64,000 nucleotides of DNA from Spirosoma taeanense (GTDB lineage: Bacteria > Bacteroidota > Bacteroidia > Cytophagales > Spirosomataceae): positions 558,001 to 622,000 of the forward strand of contig NZ_CP053435.1 in the NCBI RefSeq assembly GCF_013127955.1. The letters are read 5' to 3'. Below, piece by piece: positions 52,103-61,169 of the stretch; position 1 is the stretch's first letter, and the number at the start of each line of letters is the position of its first letter. The notes under the pieces were generated by a model. The model was not told where the DNA came from, did not search any database, and was given only the letters and a program-made list of their open reading frames with translations. The translations under genes and the position numbers were made by a program.

Positions 52103-52561
52103 TTAGTCCTCACTACCCAGCACCGCAAAGATGAGATCCGATTCATACCCTTTGCTCATTGCATAGCGCACCAGCTTCTGCCTGATAACCAGAGGATTGT
52201 CGTCGCGCAGGCTCCGGCGCTTTTTATCGAGCAGATCGGCCAGCGTTTCGCGGTAGTCGTCCGGAGCGATTTCTTTCATGGCCTGATCGAGATTATAGCC
52301 TGTGATGCCGCGCTGCTGCAGGTGCTGCTTGATTTTACGTCGGCCCCAGCCTTTTACGCGAAATTTGCCACCCGCGAAGCTTTTGGCAAAGCGCTCTTCG
52401 TTGAGGTAGTTCTGCTGAATCAGCTTGGCAATCACTTCTTCGGCATCGTCGCCCCAGACGCCCCATTCTTTCAATCGGTCGCGGACTTCCTGCTGCGTTC
52501 GCTCCTGGTAAGCGCAAAACATGGCGGCTTTGCGAAGTGCGTCTTTTAACGTATCGGTCAT
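52103..52561 (-). CDS. recX: Regulatory protein RecX
   Basis: 152 residues from ATG at 52561 (MTDTLKDALRKAAMFCAYQE). RecX pattern: CAYQERTQQEVRDRLKEWGV, LIQQNYLNEERFAKSFAGGK and WGRRKIKQHLQQRGI, then DLLDKKRRSL. It limits RecA filament growth. The recA gene is not adjacent. The start lies only about 5 bases after the T-run of the upstream gene's terminator, so its promoter may overlap that hairpin; the open frame extends up to 52627. Confidence 0.92.
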   Translation of the reverse strand: MTDTLKDALRKAAMFCAYQERTQQEVRDRLKEWGVWGDDAEEVIAKLIQQNYLNEERFAKSFAGGKFRVKGWGRRKIKQHLQQRGITGYNLDQAMKEIAPDDYRETLADLLDKKRRSLRDDNPLVIRQKLVRYAMSKGYESDLIFAVLGSED

Positions 52562-52565
52562 ACAT

Positions 52566-52603
52566 AAAAAACACGTCCCGCCGGGAGGAGGTTCGACGGG
52601 ACG
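52566..52603 (-). terminator. Terminator of the RraA gene, abutting recX
   Basis: Stem CGTCCCG / CGGGACG (52574-52603) followed on the minus strand by GTTTTTT. It ends the RraA-family gene (stop at 52631), yet the recX start codon is at 52561. Confidence 0.75.
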
Positions 52604-52630
52604 ATGAGGAATAATGGGTTCCTGCAAACC

Positions 52631-53563
52631 TTACCAGGTCCGTTTGCTCATGACTTTATCTAACTCAGCTCGGGTCATGGTGCCCAGCTCCGGGTGCTGA
52701 CCTAGCCATTTAAGAAAATCCGTTTTGATTTCGTCGGTCCACTGGCTATCAATCTGACCGGTGGTGTATCGGCCCGATTTAACCGTTTCAAAACCGAACT
52801 GATCCTTTCGGGTGACGAATTCAGCGGTGCTGATAACCTGTTCAGCCATATGAGCCGGAACGAAAAGCACCCCTTCGCGCTGGGCAATCACCAGATCGCC
52901 CGGTAAAACCATCGCATTGCCGATACGGATGGGTGCGTTCAGACCCATCAGAACCATTTCTTCCAGAAAGGACGGGTGAAAATCGCGGACGAAGGCGTTG
53001 AACCCTTTAATGTTCTGAAGTTCCTGCAAGTCTCTGGCGGCTCCGTTGAACACGACGCCATTACCAGTTTTACTAAAGATGGCATTACCTAGCGTAGCGC
53101 CCATGAGCGTTCCTCCGCCAATCTTGCCAAAAGCATCGGCCACGTAAACATCGCCTTTCGTCAGCACCTCAATTGGCCAGGCGTTGGTGTTACCTTTGCG
53201 GCCCTGTTTGCTGATGCCCCGCTCCTTAATATTCTTTTCAATATCCGGTCGGCTAGGCATAAACATGGCGGTAACCGCGCGGCCAATTACCGGCACGTCG
53301 TCTTTAATTAGCTTCCAGTTGCCTTCAAACTGATTGGTATACCCTTCGTTTTTTAGAACCGTCCAGGCGTCATCAATTCCAATATTTTTCGCGCGTTCCA
53401 GCAGGTTATCGGGAATTTTGGGCCGTCCGTCCGAAAAGCGCTCCCCTTTCCACTCCGAAGTCAGAAAAATTAGTTCGTCTTTCGGAATTGTCTGGGCTAA
53501 CGCAGAGCCGGCAAAGCAAAAAACGGCAAGGAGCAAAGCCGGAAACGTAATTCTAAATTTCAT
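52631..53563 (-). CDS. Secreted RraA-family protein (aldolase/decarboxylase-like), copy 1
   Basis: 310 residues from ATG at 53563. Signal peptide (1-24, ending SALAQ), unusual for this family. The RraA core shows VYVADAFGKIGGGTLMGATL, VVFNGAARDLQEL (catalytic Arg-Asp), and LPGDLVIAQREGVLFVPAHM. RraA-type enzymes act as 4-hydroxy-4-methyl-2-oxoglutarate aldolases or oxaloacetate decarboxylases; others regulate RNase E. It is a paralogue of the next gene with the same start (AQT...SEWKGERFSDGRP). Confidence 0.85.
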   Translation of the reverse strand: MKFRITFPALLLAVFCFAGSALAQTIPKDELIFLTSEWKGERFSDGRPKIPDNLLERAKNIGIDDAWTVLKNEGYTNQFEGNWKLIKDDVPVIGRAVTAMFMPSRPDIEKNIKERGISKQGRKGNTNAWPIEVLTKGDVYVADAFGKIGGGTLMGATLGNAIFSKTGNGVVFNGAARDLQELQNIKGFNAFVRDFHPSFLEEMVLMGLNAPIRIGNAMVLPGDLVIAQREGVLFVPAHMAEQVISTAEFVTRKDQFGFETVKSGRYTTGQIDSQWTDEIKTDFLKWLGQHPELGTMTRAELDKVMSKRTW

Positions 53564-53616
53564 TGGTCTGTTTGGGTTTTGACACGACAAGATTTCAAAG
53601 CGAATATTGGTAAACA

Positions 53617-53664
53617 AAAAATCAAAAAACAATAAACGCAGATGGTCCTTGTTTTTTGATTTTT
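53617..53664. repeat. A/T hairpin between the two RraA genes
   Basis: 16-bp perfect arms (53617-53632 and 53649-53664) made of A and T runs, with a 16-base loop. It separates two minus-strand paralogues and probably ends the upstream one; on either strand it would leave a T-rich 3' end. Confidence 0.75.
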
Positions 53665-53701
53665 GCCTGTTCAGATCGCAGATTCACCGCCTGGTTACGT
53701 A

Positions 53702-54634
53702 TCAATGGCCCTTTGCCAGATACGCTTCCAGGTCTTTATCCGTAATGGCCAGTTTCTTGGGATACTTGGCTACCCAGGCCCGGAAATCATTCTTTATCTT
53801 GTCGGACCAGTCGCCGTGAATTTCGCCGGACGGGTATTTGCTCTGCTGCAGGAGAACCCGCTCGAATTCATCGCGCAGGGCGGTCATTTCCGAGGCCGAC
53901 ACCAGACCCTCCACCAGGTGGGCCGGAATAAATACGACCCCATATTCATTGGCAAAGACCACATCGCCCGGCAGCACGCTCACGTCGCCAATGCGAATAG
54001 GGGCGTTGATGGCGGTAGGCGTCATGTCTTTGATATATGACGGATCGTGGCCTTTTACCCAGGCGTTGAAGCCTTTAGTATCTTTCAACTCCTGCATATC
54101 CCGGACCGACCCGTAAAAGATAACCCCTTTACCGGTTTTGCCGTAGATGGCGTTGCCCAGGCTGGACCCAATCAGCGTACCATCTTTAATCTTACCATAG
54201 CCATCGGCTACGTAAATATCGCCTTTAGTCAAAATATCAATCGGCCAGATGTTGATCCCGCCCTTCTGCGAGCGGCCTTCAGCTTTCCCCTGGGCCCTGA
54301 CCAGACTATCGAGGTCGGGCCGGGTCGGCATAAACTGCGCCGTTACGACGCGGCCGGTCATGGTTTCGCCGGGTTTCAGAATAATCCAGTTTTTTTCGAC
54401 CTGATTCCGATACCCTTTGTTGCCCAGATAACCCCAGATTTGCTCCAGCGTGCAGTTCTGCAGTCGCTCCAGAACCAGGTCCGGTACGTGCGGCCGACCA
54501 TCAGCAAACCGTTCGCCTTTCCAGTTGGCCGTCAACGCTTTTACGTATTCAGGAGAAGAGCCAACGCGCTGGGCCTGCGTTACGATACTTCCCGTTAGAG
54601 CAATTGTTAAGGCTAATAGCGTTCTCTTTATCAT
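53702..54634 (-). CDS. Secreted RraA-family protein, copy 2
   Basis: 310 residues with a signal peptide (1-21, TQAQ). Same layout as copy 1: LTANWKGERFADGRPHVPD, VYVADGYGKIKDGTLIGSSL, VIFYGSVRDMQELKDTKGFN (Arg-Asp), LPGDVVFANEYGVVFIPAHL. Both copies keep the residues used for metal and pyruvate binding. It is divergent from the Tat-signal enolase-superfamily gene, suggesting the three enzymes act on the same exported substrate. Confidence 0.85.
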   Translation of the reverse strand: MIKRTLLALTIALTGSIVTQAQRVGSSPEYVKALTANWKGERFADGRPHVPDLVLERLQNCTLEQIWGYLGNKGYRNQVEKNWIILKPGETMTGRVVTAQFMPTRPDLDSLVRAQGKAEGRSQKGGINIWPIDILTKGDIYVADGYGKIKDGTLIGSSLGNAIYGKTGKGVIFYGSVRDMQELKDTKGFNAWVKGHDPSYIKDMTPTAINAPIRIGDVSVLPGDVVFANEYGVVFIPAHLVEGLVSASEMTALRDEFERVLLQQSKYPSGEIHGDWSDKIKNDFRAWVAKYPKKLAITDKDLEAYLAKGH

Positions 54635-54845
54635 CGTTTTAACAGCTATTGAGTGTTATTGAAATAGGTTTAGGTATCCTGAGATTCACAGGTGTCGACA
54701 CGTTCTGAGGGTCTGCCGTTACGCGATACACATCTGATTCCGAGCCAGACACGGGTTAATGCGCCCATGGCGAAAAGAATAAGTAAAGCGGGTTTTAGTC
54801 GTCAGAAACAGAATGATTCGAGTGATTCTGCCCATTAAAGGATAA

Positions 54846-54878
54846 AAAATAAGTAAAATACTGGCATTTACTTATTTT
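54846..54878. promoter_or_regulatory. Inverted repeat upstream of the enolase-superfamily gene
   Basis: 12-bp perfect arms AAAATAAGTAAA / TTTACTTATTTT (54846-54857 and 54867-54878) with a 9-base spacer, 38 bases before the ATG at 54916. Symmetry and position suggest an operator in the 281-base divergent region; no other hairpin of note is there. Confidence 0.5.
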
Positions 54879-54915
54879 ATGGGGGAATAGCCATAAACCA
54901 AGATAAACCTTTACC

Positions 54916-56367
54916 ATGAAAAAAATTTTTGATCGCTTTTTGATGCCGGAACACCCCTCAGACGGCTCGTCTGACCGCCGGGATTTTCTTCGTAATGCCG
55001 GACTAGGAGGCTTATCACTGGGCATGATGTTCGATAAACTCAGCAATCCTTATAAAACCGAGCAGGAGCTGGAGTTCATCACCCAGAAGGTCGGTCGGGA
55101 TTCTAAACCATCCGATCTGAAAATAACGGATATGCGGGTGGCTACGCTCGTGGGCGTTCCTTTCTCGAGCCCGATTATCCGTATTGATACTAACCAGGGG
55201 CTCGTTGGCTGGGGCGAAGTACGTGACGGAGCCAGTGCGAACTACGCGCTGATGCTCAAAAGCCGGCTATTGGGCAAAAATCCCTGCAACGTCGAGAAGA
55301 TATTCAAGGAGATCAAGCAGTTTGGTAACCACAGCCGGGCGGCCGGTGGCGTTTGTGGCGTTGAAATGGCCCTCTGGGACCTGGCTGGCAAGGCGTATAA
55401 CGTTCCTGCCTATCAGCTGTTGGGCGGAAAGTACCGCGACTTTATCCGGCTATATGCCGATACCCCCGAAGCGAATACGTATGAAGGCTTTGCCGAGAAC
55501 ATGAAGAAGCGCCGGGATCAGGGCTATACGTTCCTGAAAATGGATTTTGGTATTGGTATGCTGGCCGATCAGCCGGGTATGCTGGTCAACGCCAGCAACT
55601 GGAGCGTTAAGCGGCAGTGGGATGACCGGGAATCAGGCAAGCTGGGGAATTATGCCAATACCAAACACCCGTTTACACGTATCCAGGTCACGAAAAAAGG
55701 ACTCGATAAACTCGTTGAACACGTAGGTAAAGTGCGCGACATTGTTGGTTACGATACGCCCCTGGCGGCCGATCACTTTGGCCACTTTGACGTGAATACG
55801 GCCATTCAGATCGGGGAGGCTATGGAGCCATTCCGGCTGGCGTGGCTGGAAGACCTGGTGCCCTGGTTCTATACCGACCAGTGGAAACAGATTTCGGATG
55901 CCATTGAAACGCCAACGCTGACCGGCGAGGATATCTTCCTGAAAGAAGAATTTATTAAGCTGATTGATGCTAAAGCGATCGATATGATCCACCCGGATCT
56001 GGCGTCGTCGGGTGGGTTGCTGGAAACCAAGAAAATTGGCGATTATGCCGAAGAAAAAGGAATTCCAATGGCCATGCACTTCGCCGGTTCACCAATTTCT
56101 ATGATGGCTAACGTGCACTGTGCGGCTGCAACCGAGAACTTTGTTGCACTTGAGCACCATGGCGTAGATGTAACTGGTTGGGAGGATATTGTTACGGGCC
56201 TGAAGCCCATTGCCGACAAAGGCTTTGTTCGGGTGCCCGAAAAGCCAGGTCTGGGGGTTGAGTTGAATGAGGACGTCGCCAAAAAATTCCTCAAAAAAGG
56301 CGCAACCTGGTTTGCTCCGACCGATACGTGGAATACCAAGGATTCGGCCGACCGGGAGTGGAGTTAA
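54916..56367 (+). CDS. Tat-exported enolase-superfamily dehydratase (MR/MLE)
   Basis: 483 residues. Twin-arginine signal SDRRDFLRNAGLGG (Arg21-Arg22) at the N-terminus. The mandelate-racemase domain follows: GLVGWGEVRDG, FLKMDFGIGM (K-x-K-like general base region near 207), and metal ligands Asp near 285 (AADHFGHFD), Glu near 311 (AWLEDLVPW), Glu near 337 (LTGEDIF), with HPDLASSGGL and MHFAGSPISMM. It probably dehydrates an acid sugar such as galactonate or fuconate. Export before folding is unusual for this family. Terminator at 56390. Confidence 0.9.
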   Translation: MKKIFDRFLMPEHPSDGSSDRRDFLRNAGLGGLSLGMMFDKLSNPYKTEQELEFITQKVGRDSKPSDLKITDMRVATLVGVPFSSPIIRIDTNQGLVGWGEVRDGASANYALMLKSRLLGKNPCNVEKIFKEIKQFGNHSRAAGGVCGVEMALWDLAGKAYNVPAYQLLGGKYRDFIRLYADTPEANTYEGFAENMKKRRDQGYTFLKMDFGIGMLADQPGMLVNASNWSVKRQWDDRESGKLGNYANTKHPFTRIQVTKKGLDKLVEHVGKVRDIVGYDTPLAADHFGHFDVNTAIQIGEAMEPFRLAWLEDLVPWFYTDQWKQISDAIETPTLTGEDIFLKEEFIKLIDAKAIDMIHPDLASSGGLLETKKIGDYAEEKGIPMAMHFAGSPISMMANVHCAAATENFVALEHHGVDVTGWEDIVTGLKPIADKGFVRVPEKPGLGVELNEDVAKKFLKKGATWFAPTDTWNTKDSADREWS

Positions 56368-56389
56368 GCTGAAAAGGCCCAAATAGCTT

Positions 56390-56434
56390 GCAGGGGGCGA
56401 ATGATTCAACGGAGTCATTCGCCCCCTGCTTTGT
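56390..56434 (+). terminator. Terminator of the enolase-superfamily gene
   Basis: 15-bp perfect stem GCAGGGGGCGAATGA / TCATTCGCCCCCTGC (56390-56404, 56415-56429), then TTTGTTT. The right arm overlaps the end of the NHL remnant. Confidence 0.85.
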
Positions 56435-56684
56435 TTATCCCTTGGTTTAATCCTACATCGGTGACCCAAATGTTGTTTCGATCAACGGTTAGACCATGGG
56501 GCATGATAAACAGGTTGTCACCCCAACTGTTTAGAAGTTTTCCCGTTTTCGCATCAAGCATTAAGATTGTTTTAGAAGCGATATAGGTCTGGGGCAATGC
56601 CCCCAGTAAAGGCCACTGCCTATTGGCTCGATGAAAAACAAAAAGGTGTTGATTCGTATCAACACCGATGCCGGTTGGATTGCC
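56415..56684 (-). pseudogene. Remnant of an NHL-repeat / peptidyl-amidating-lyase-like gene
   Basis: An open stretch on the minus strand without a proper start encodes NHL-type repeats: GIGVDTNQHLFVFHRANRQW, then TILMLDAKTGKLLNSWG and MPHGLTVDRNNIWVTDVGL. These match the middle of exported NHL-repeat proteins (peptidyl-alpha-hydroxyglycine alpha-amidating-lyase-like). It is cut by a TGA upstream (56685-56687) and lost after VTDVGLN, where the HQVFKF-type continuation should be. About 90 residues survive of some 350. Confidence 0.7.
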
Positions 56685-57103
56685 TCATTGGAAGTTATGA
56701 GCAATAATGATCAATCATGTACCAATGGGTACGAGACACGCTTAGCCACAGCTTTTGTGGTTTTTGACTCTTAGGCGCTATTGCAGGCACTCATCCATAG
56801 GCTCATAACACCATGATTGTAGTACTACAACGGGTTTCGGGTAAAACCAACAAAAGAAAATACTCATGCTTAGAATAGTGTTAAGTTTGCCAGTGGGTAG
56901 AGAGATAAGCACTCCAAAAAAATAATGGAGGTGTAGCCGTTTATTCGGAGAAACTATAAGTTAAGAAGCTACGGTTACCATATCAGATTTTACGGAGTAA
57001 AATCACTCCGAACTAGGCTGCTGATTCCGTCTTGCCACATTTACACCCTTTTTAAATAGCCACAATAAAAGGTGGACTTGCAACAGTATAGTGGAGATTA
57101 TTC
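56685..57103. other. Non-coding stretch at the left edge of a decayed islet
   Basis: 419 bases with no supported gene. Contains short hairpins, e.g. TTTTACGGAGTAAAA near 56989-57003 with a second CGGAGT / ACTCCG pairing. Probably remnant DNA between the NHL and ORF-3 fragments. Confidence 0.5.
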
Positions 57104-57439
57104 TTAGATATCACATAATCGGGTGGTCTGAGGAATTTCTAGAAACGGCTCACCATCCGTGTAGTCGATCCCGTAGCGTCGGCCGGCAATCTGAAAGAAA
57201 GGCAAGTGCCAATTGGTCCAGCCCATCACTAACTGGACTATAGGGTGCATTTGAACCACAGTGGTATCTGCTCTTATGCCAAACCGGCGATATACCTCCG
57301 GGCTGATGTCAAGTAAATGTATCTTGAGTTGATACAGGCTCTTGTACGGCTTAACCTGAGTGGGTTCAGGTGTGGACCGTTTTAGCTTTTCATGGTGAGA
57401 TGACAGGCTTATCCTGAAGTACGAAATTACCTGCCTCAC
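57104..57439 (-). pseudogene. Truncated pRiA4b ORF-3-like protein
   Basis: 111 residues. The part KPYKSLYQLKIHLLDISPEV to QLVMGWTNWHLPFFQIAGRR matches the N-terminal half of plasmid pRiA4b ORF-3 proteins (IS1096 passenger-type), usually about 180 residues or more; here it stops after QTTRLCDI. This family often travels with transposons and plasmids, in keeping with the recombinase remnant on the other side of the large gene. Confidence 0.65.
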
Positions 57440-57539
57440 CCCAAGCTTTTACATGCTCCCCCTTTTCCGTAGAACTACCCAAGTTGGGTGTAGTGAGGAA
57501 AATGAGCATGAGTTGTTGTTAAAACAGGAAGTTGTACCA

Positions 57540-60500
57540 TTACCTGACAGGCAGCACCCAAGTGAAGGACATGGGTAGGCCCTCGCTGGTCAATCCCTGT
57601 ACCACCAGCCGCAACCGCTTGGCAGTGTCACTCAAAGGAAACAGCAGCCTGGCCTGCCCATCGGCATCATTCTGTCCCAGTGGCTCCCAGAACAGCACAT
57701 CCCGACGGTCGTTGACGGACTGAGTTGTCGACGGCGCATAGCGTGGCACGTAAAACTCGCGGGGCGTGGCGAAGCCGAACACAGTGGCCGACACGCTACT
57801 AGGCGAAGTAAACGGCTCAACAATGCCTTTAGTCGTGTAGATGGCAATGACCCCCGCCCCCCCACGGGCACCATACATACCCGCAGTAGTCGCACTTTTT
57901 AATAATTCAATGCGGCTCACTTCCAGAGGATTAAGGGCATCGAGCATATCCTTATCGGCGGGCATCCCATCAATCAGATACAATGGGGTGTTGTTTCCCA
58001 GGCTGCTGATTCCACCGATCGTTACCATACCGCCAATTACACTTACACCCGGTAAACGCATAATTAGCTGATCCACTTTAATAACCGAGTTAGCAACGTT
58101 TCTATCCACCACCAGCACCCCGTCAGCAGCTCCGTGCAGACTGGCTTGTTGTATGTCTTTGGGGCGTTCGGGTTTTGGTTTGGCCGCCCGAACGATGACT
58201 TCGGCCAACTGGCGGGCTGTTGAGTCGCGATAATAAGCCGGCCAGGCCGTCTGGCGCGCCCTGATACTGGCCAGCGAAGCACTAAGTGCCCCCCAGTCGG
58301 GTGGGGCTACGGCCGGAGAGGGAAAACGCATACCCGGGGCATCGAAGCTCACCACCGCTCCCCCCGGACCCGGATCGCGAACCCCCGCCTGCACCTGCAC
58401 TGTGTCGGCGATACTCAGCTCGCCCAGGCGAAAGGCGCCCTGCGCATCGGTATTGACCCGGCGCAGTATCCGCTGGCCACCCTGTTCCAAGCTTATCAGG
58501 ACCGGTTTGCCCGCCAAGGCCCGGCCCCGCTCATCCCGAACCCGGCCGCTCAAGCTCCAGCCCTCCGTCGAGTCGAGTGGCTGGGGAGCCGGTAGCCGAC
58601 GCCAGCCCTGCGTCAGTAGGAGGTTATCCACATCAGCCCGGTGTTCGGGCTCCAGGTAATACGCCGGCGATTCAACCACCCCGCGCAGGCCGCCCGTCAG
58701 GAGCAGGTAGGTCCGCAGGTCGGCCCCGCTCGTATCGGCTGGCAGTTGATCGGCATCGGTGACAGCCGCCGACCAGCTACCCGTCACGGGGTAGCCCTGG
58801 GCATCGCGGAGCTGAAGGCCAATGACCACCTGTTCGCGGGCCTCGTAGCGGGGTTTCCCTGTAATCACTTGCATCTGAATGCTGCCGGCCCCTTCGGGCA
58901 CATACACTAACCGTTCGGCGCGGGGCTGGTTGGTCATGTCCCATAAGGTGAGCCGACATACACCGGGCGGCAGGGTAGCGGTCGAAAGGGCGAAATGGGC
59001 TTCCCCCTGGAGCAGCAGCCACTTCTGACGGTAGACCAGCTGCTCACGGCTTTGCAGTGTCACGTACACTGGCTGCTGGCTGTAGCGACCCGTAGCCCGC
59101 ACGCTCACTAACAGGCGACTGCTATCGGAGAGGGCATCGGCCTTCAGCGACCAGCCCTCCGGCTCGACGGCCGGTAAGACCACGGGCCGGGCGGCTGAGC
59201 CCGCAGCCCCGTCCATGAAGGCCGTGTAACGCTGACCTGCCTGTGGGATGAACGTCACCTGTCCCATGCCCAGGACGTTGGTTCTAAAACGGCCTACTTC
59301 AGCGCCGGCCTGATCGACGATACGTCCGCTAACGAGCCGGCCTCGGCCGTCGGCTTGCAGGACCTTGATACCTAGCCGCCCCGGTATCCCCGCCAGCCAG
59401 CGGCCCCCTTCGGGCAGGAACTGCAAATCGAGGGTGTCTGCCAAGGGGTGCTGGGCTAGGTCGGTAGTGCCGGGCGGAGTAGTCACGTCCCGGCTGGTTG
59501 GGCTGCCGGGGGCTGGTTGTTTGAGGTTATGCACGGGAAACGAGCACTCGAAGGCCGGAGAGCTGGCTATTTGGTCCATCGCCGTGTAGGCCCGCAGCCG
59601 ATAAGTTCCCGCGGTGAGTGTATCGGCTAAGTGGATGCTGGCTGCCGCCCGTCCGTTGGTCAGTCGCAGCCACTGGTGCAGCACCGACCGACCCGACGGA
59701 GCAATCAGTTCCACATGGAGGGCTGTCTCGGCGCGGCTGACGAGGGGTAACTGCCGGGCCGCATCCAGCACGTAGGCGCTCAGCCAGAGCCCGTCACCGG
59801 TAGCATACAGGGTCTTATCGGTCTGCACGTAGACGATAGGAGCGGTTTGCTCGTACTGCCGTCGGCGCAGGGCCACTAGGGAGTCCAGCCCGGCATCAGG
59901 CTTCAGGGGCCGCCCGGCGGTAATGTTGATAGGGACTAAACTTTCTTCCTGGCTCGGTACCCAATCCCCCGGCAGCAGCGTCGCCAGCCGTTCGCTGCCC
60001 AGATAACCCCGCACGTCGAGACCATTACTCTGGGTTATGCCGCCGTTGACGGTTAGTTCCAGTCGCCCCTTAGGCAGCAGCAACAGCGAGTAGGCATAGG
60101 GCGAGTCGCGGTAGGGGGAGTTGGCGGCATACACCTGATTGTAGTATACCTCTAAGGGTTGATCAGAAATAAGTCGTCGCTCAGACGGCAGTTCGCCCGG
60201 CCGAAACAAGGCTTGGGCCTGTCCGCTGCCGATGTATTGCCGCTCGGCGGTACGTACCAACGGGAATACCTGATTGTTGCTCTCACCGCTTAGCGGTGTC
60301 CGGTACACCGAGTAGCCAGCCTGCTCATGGGTACCCGCCATCAGGTTTGCCATCAGGTGCTGTAGTGACCCCTGGTATACTTTTTGCCGGTTCGCCTGCC
60401 AGAGTGCCTGCTGGTGGGGGTCCGTCGATGGTATCTCCTCAAAGCGAGCGGTACCAGCAAAGAGCAGCTTGCTCTGAAAGAAATCAAAGTGGAGTAGATT

Positions 60501-61082
60501 GTAAGAGAGCCTGTAGCCCAGCGCTCTATTTTCGATCACCAATGGCTCAGCCGCTTGCGCCCGTAGGTGGCCTTTCTCTTCCTGGAAGGAAATCACATTC
60601 GGATTGACAATGCGGCACTGGCGGGCCTGAGGCCGGTTTCCGAGTAACTCACGGTTAAAGGTGCGCAGTTGGCGGGCATAGGCCGGACTGCGCCGGGCCG
60701 TTACGATAACGGTGGACAGCGCCTGATCAGCTGATTCAAGTTTGAGGTCTACCGTGCGCGGGCGCGTATCGGTCAGGCGTAGGGGCTGGCGTAGGAGCTG
60801 ATAGCCCAGCGCCGAACCAACCAGTTCGGCATTGCCTAATGGTACGTTCGTCAGGTGGTAGGCGCCGTTAGAGTCGGCCACGGTGCCTCGGGAACTATTA
60901 TTTATATAAATGGATGCGAAAGGAAGGGGTTGGCCCGTTTTAGCATCGCTAACCCGCCCTGTCAAGGTAGCCACCGGCGTTTGAGCAAGGGCAGGGGTAA
61001 GCAGTAGCAAGCAGAATAGCCCAATTACAGCTAAAACTGTTGGTTTACCAAGGTGACGTTTAGTGGCCATTGCTCTCATCAT
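57540..61082 (-). CDS. Large CarboxypepD / MG2 / TonB-plug protein, secreted
   Basis: 1180 residues. Signal peptide (about 13-34), then a CarboxypepD_reg-like domain (ATLTGRVSDAKTGQPLPFAS, about 38-125), an unknown region, an MG2-like domain (PIVYVQTDKTLYATGDGLWL, about 405-500), further beta domains including a second carboxypeptidase-type repeat (LSGRVRDERGRALAGKPVLI), and near the C-terminus a TonB receptor plug (VDQLIMRLPGVSVIGGMVTI, NTPLYLIDGMPADKDML) without a barrel. Such plug-ended proteins occur in Bacteroidota envelopes; function unknown. It is more GC-rich than the surroundings and flanked by mobile-element remnants. Confidence 0.85.
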   Translation of the reverse strand: MMRAMATKRHLGKPTVLAVIGLFCLLLLTPALAQTPVATLTGRVSDAKTGQPLPFASIYINNSSRGTVADSNGAYHLTNVPLGNAELVGSALGYQLLRQPLRLTDTRPRTVDLKLESADQALSTVIVTARRSPAYARQLRTFNRELLGNRPQARQCRIVNPNVISFQEEKGHLRAQAAEPLVIENRALGYRLSYNLLHFDFFQSKLLFAGTARFEEIPSTDPHQQALWQANRQKVYQGSLQHLMANLMAGTHEQAGYSVYRTPLSGESNNQVFPLVRTAERQYIGSGQAQALFRPGELPSERRLISDQPLEVYYNQVYAANSPYRDSPYAYSLLLLPKGRLELTVNGGITQSNGLDVRGYLGSERLATLLPGDWVPSQEESLVPINITAGRPLKPDAGLDSLVALRRRQYEQTAPIVYVQTDKTLYATGDGLWLSAYVLDAARQLPLVSRAETALHVELIAPSGRSVLHQWLRLTNGRAAASIHLADTLTAGTYRLRAYTAMDQIASSPAFECSFPVHNLKQPAPGSPTSRDVTTPPGTTDLAQHPLADTLDLQFLPEGGRWLAGIPGRLGIKVLQADGRGRLVSGRIVDQAGAEVGRFRTNVLGMGQVTFIPQAGQRYTAFMDGAAGSAARPVVLPAVEPEGWSLKADALSDSSRLLVSVRATGRYSQQPVYVTLQSREQLVYRQKWLLLQGEAHFALSTATLPPGVCRLTLWDMTNQPRAERLVYVPEGAGSIQMQVITGKPRYEAREQVVIGLQLRDAQGYPVTGSWSAAVTDADQLPADTSGADLRTYLLLTGGLRGVVESPAYYLEPEHRADVDNLLLTQGWRRLPAPQPLDSTEGWSLSGRVRDERGRALAGKPVLISLEQGGQRILRRVNTDAQGAFRLGELSIADTVQVQAGVRDPGPGGAVVSFDAPGMRFPSPAVAPPDWGALSASLASIRARQTAWPAYYRDSTARQLAEVIVRAAKPKPERPKDIQQASLHGAADGVLVVDRNVANSVIKVDQLIMRLPGVSVIGGMVTIGGISSLGNNTPLYLIDGMPADKDMLDALNPLEVSRIELLKSATTAGMYGARGGAGVIAIYTTKGIVEPFTSPSSVSATVFGFATPREFYVPRYAPSTTQSVNDRRDVLFWEPLGQNDADGQARLLFPLSDTAKRLRLVVQGLTSEGLPMSFTWVLPVR

Positions 61083-61169
61083 CCTAAAAGCGTATGCTAG
61101 GGCTTACGTTTGACATTAATGGGAACCGAAAGGAGTGATTTTATAAGCACAATCTTCTTTAGCCAGATG

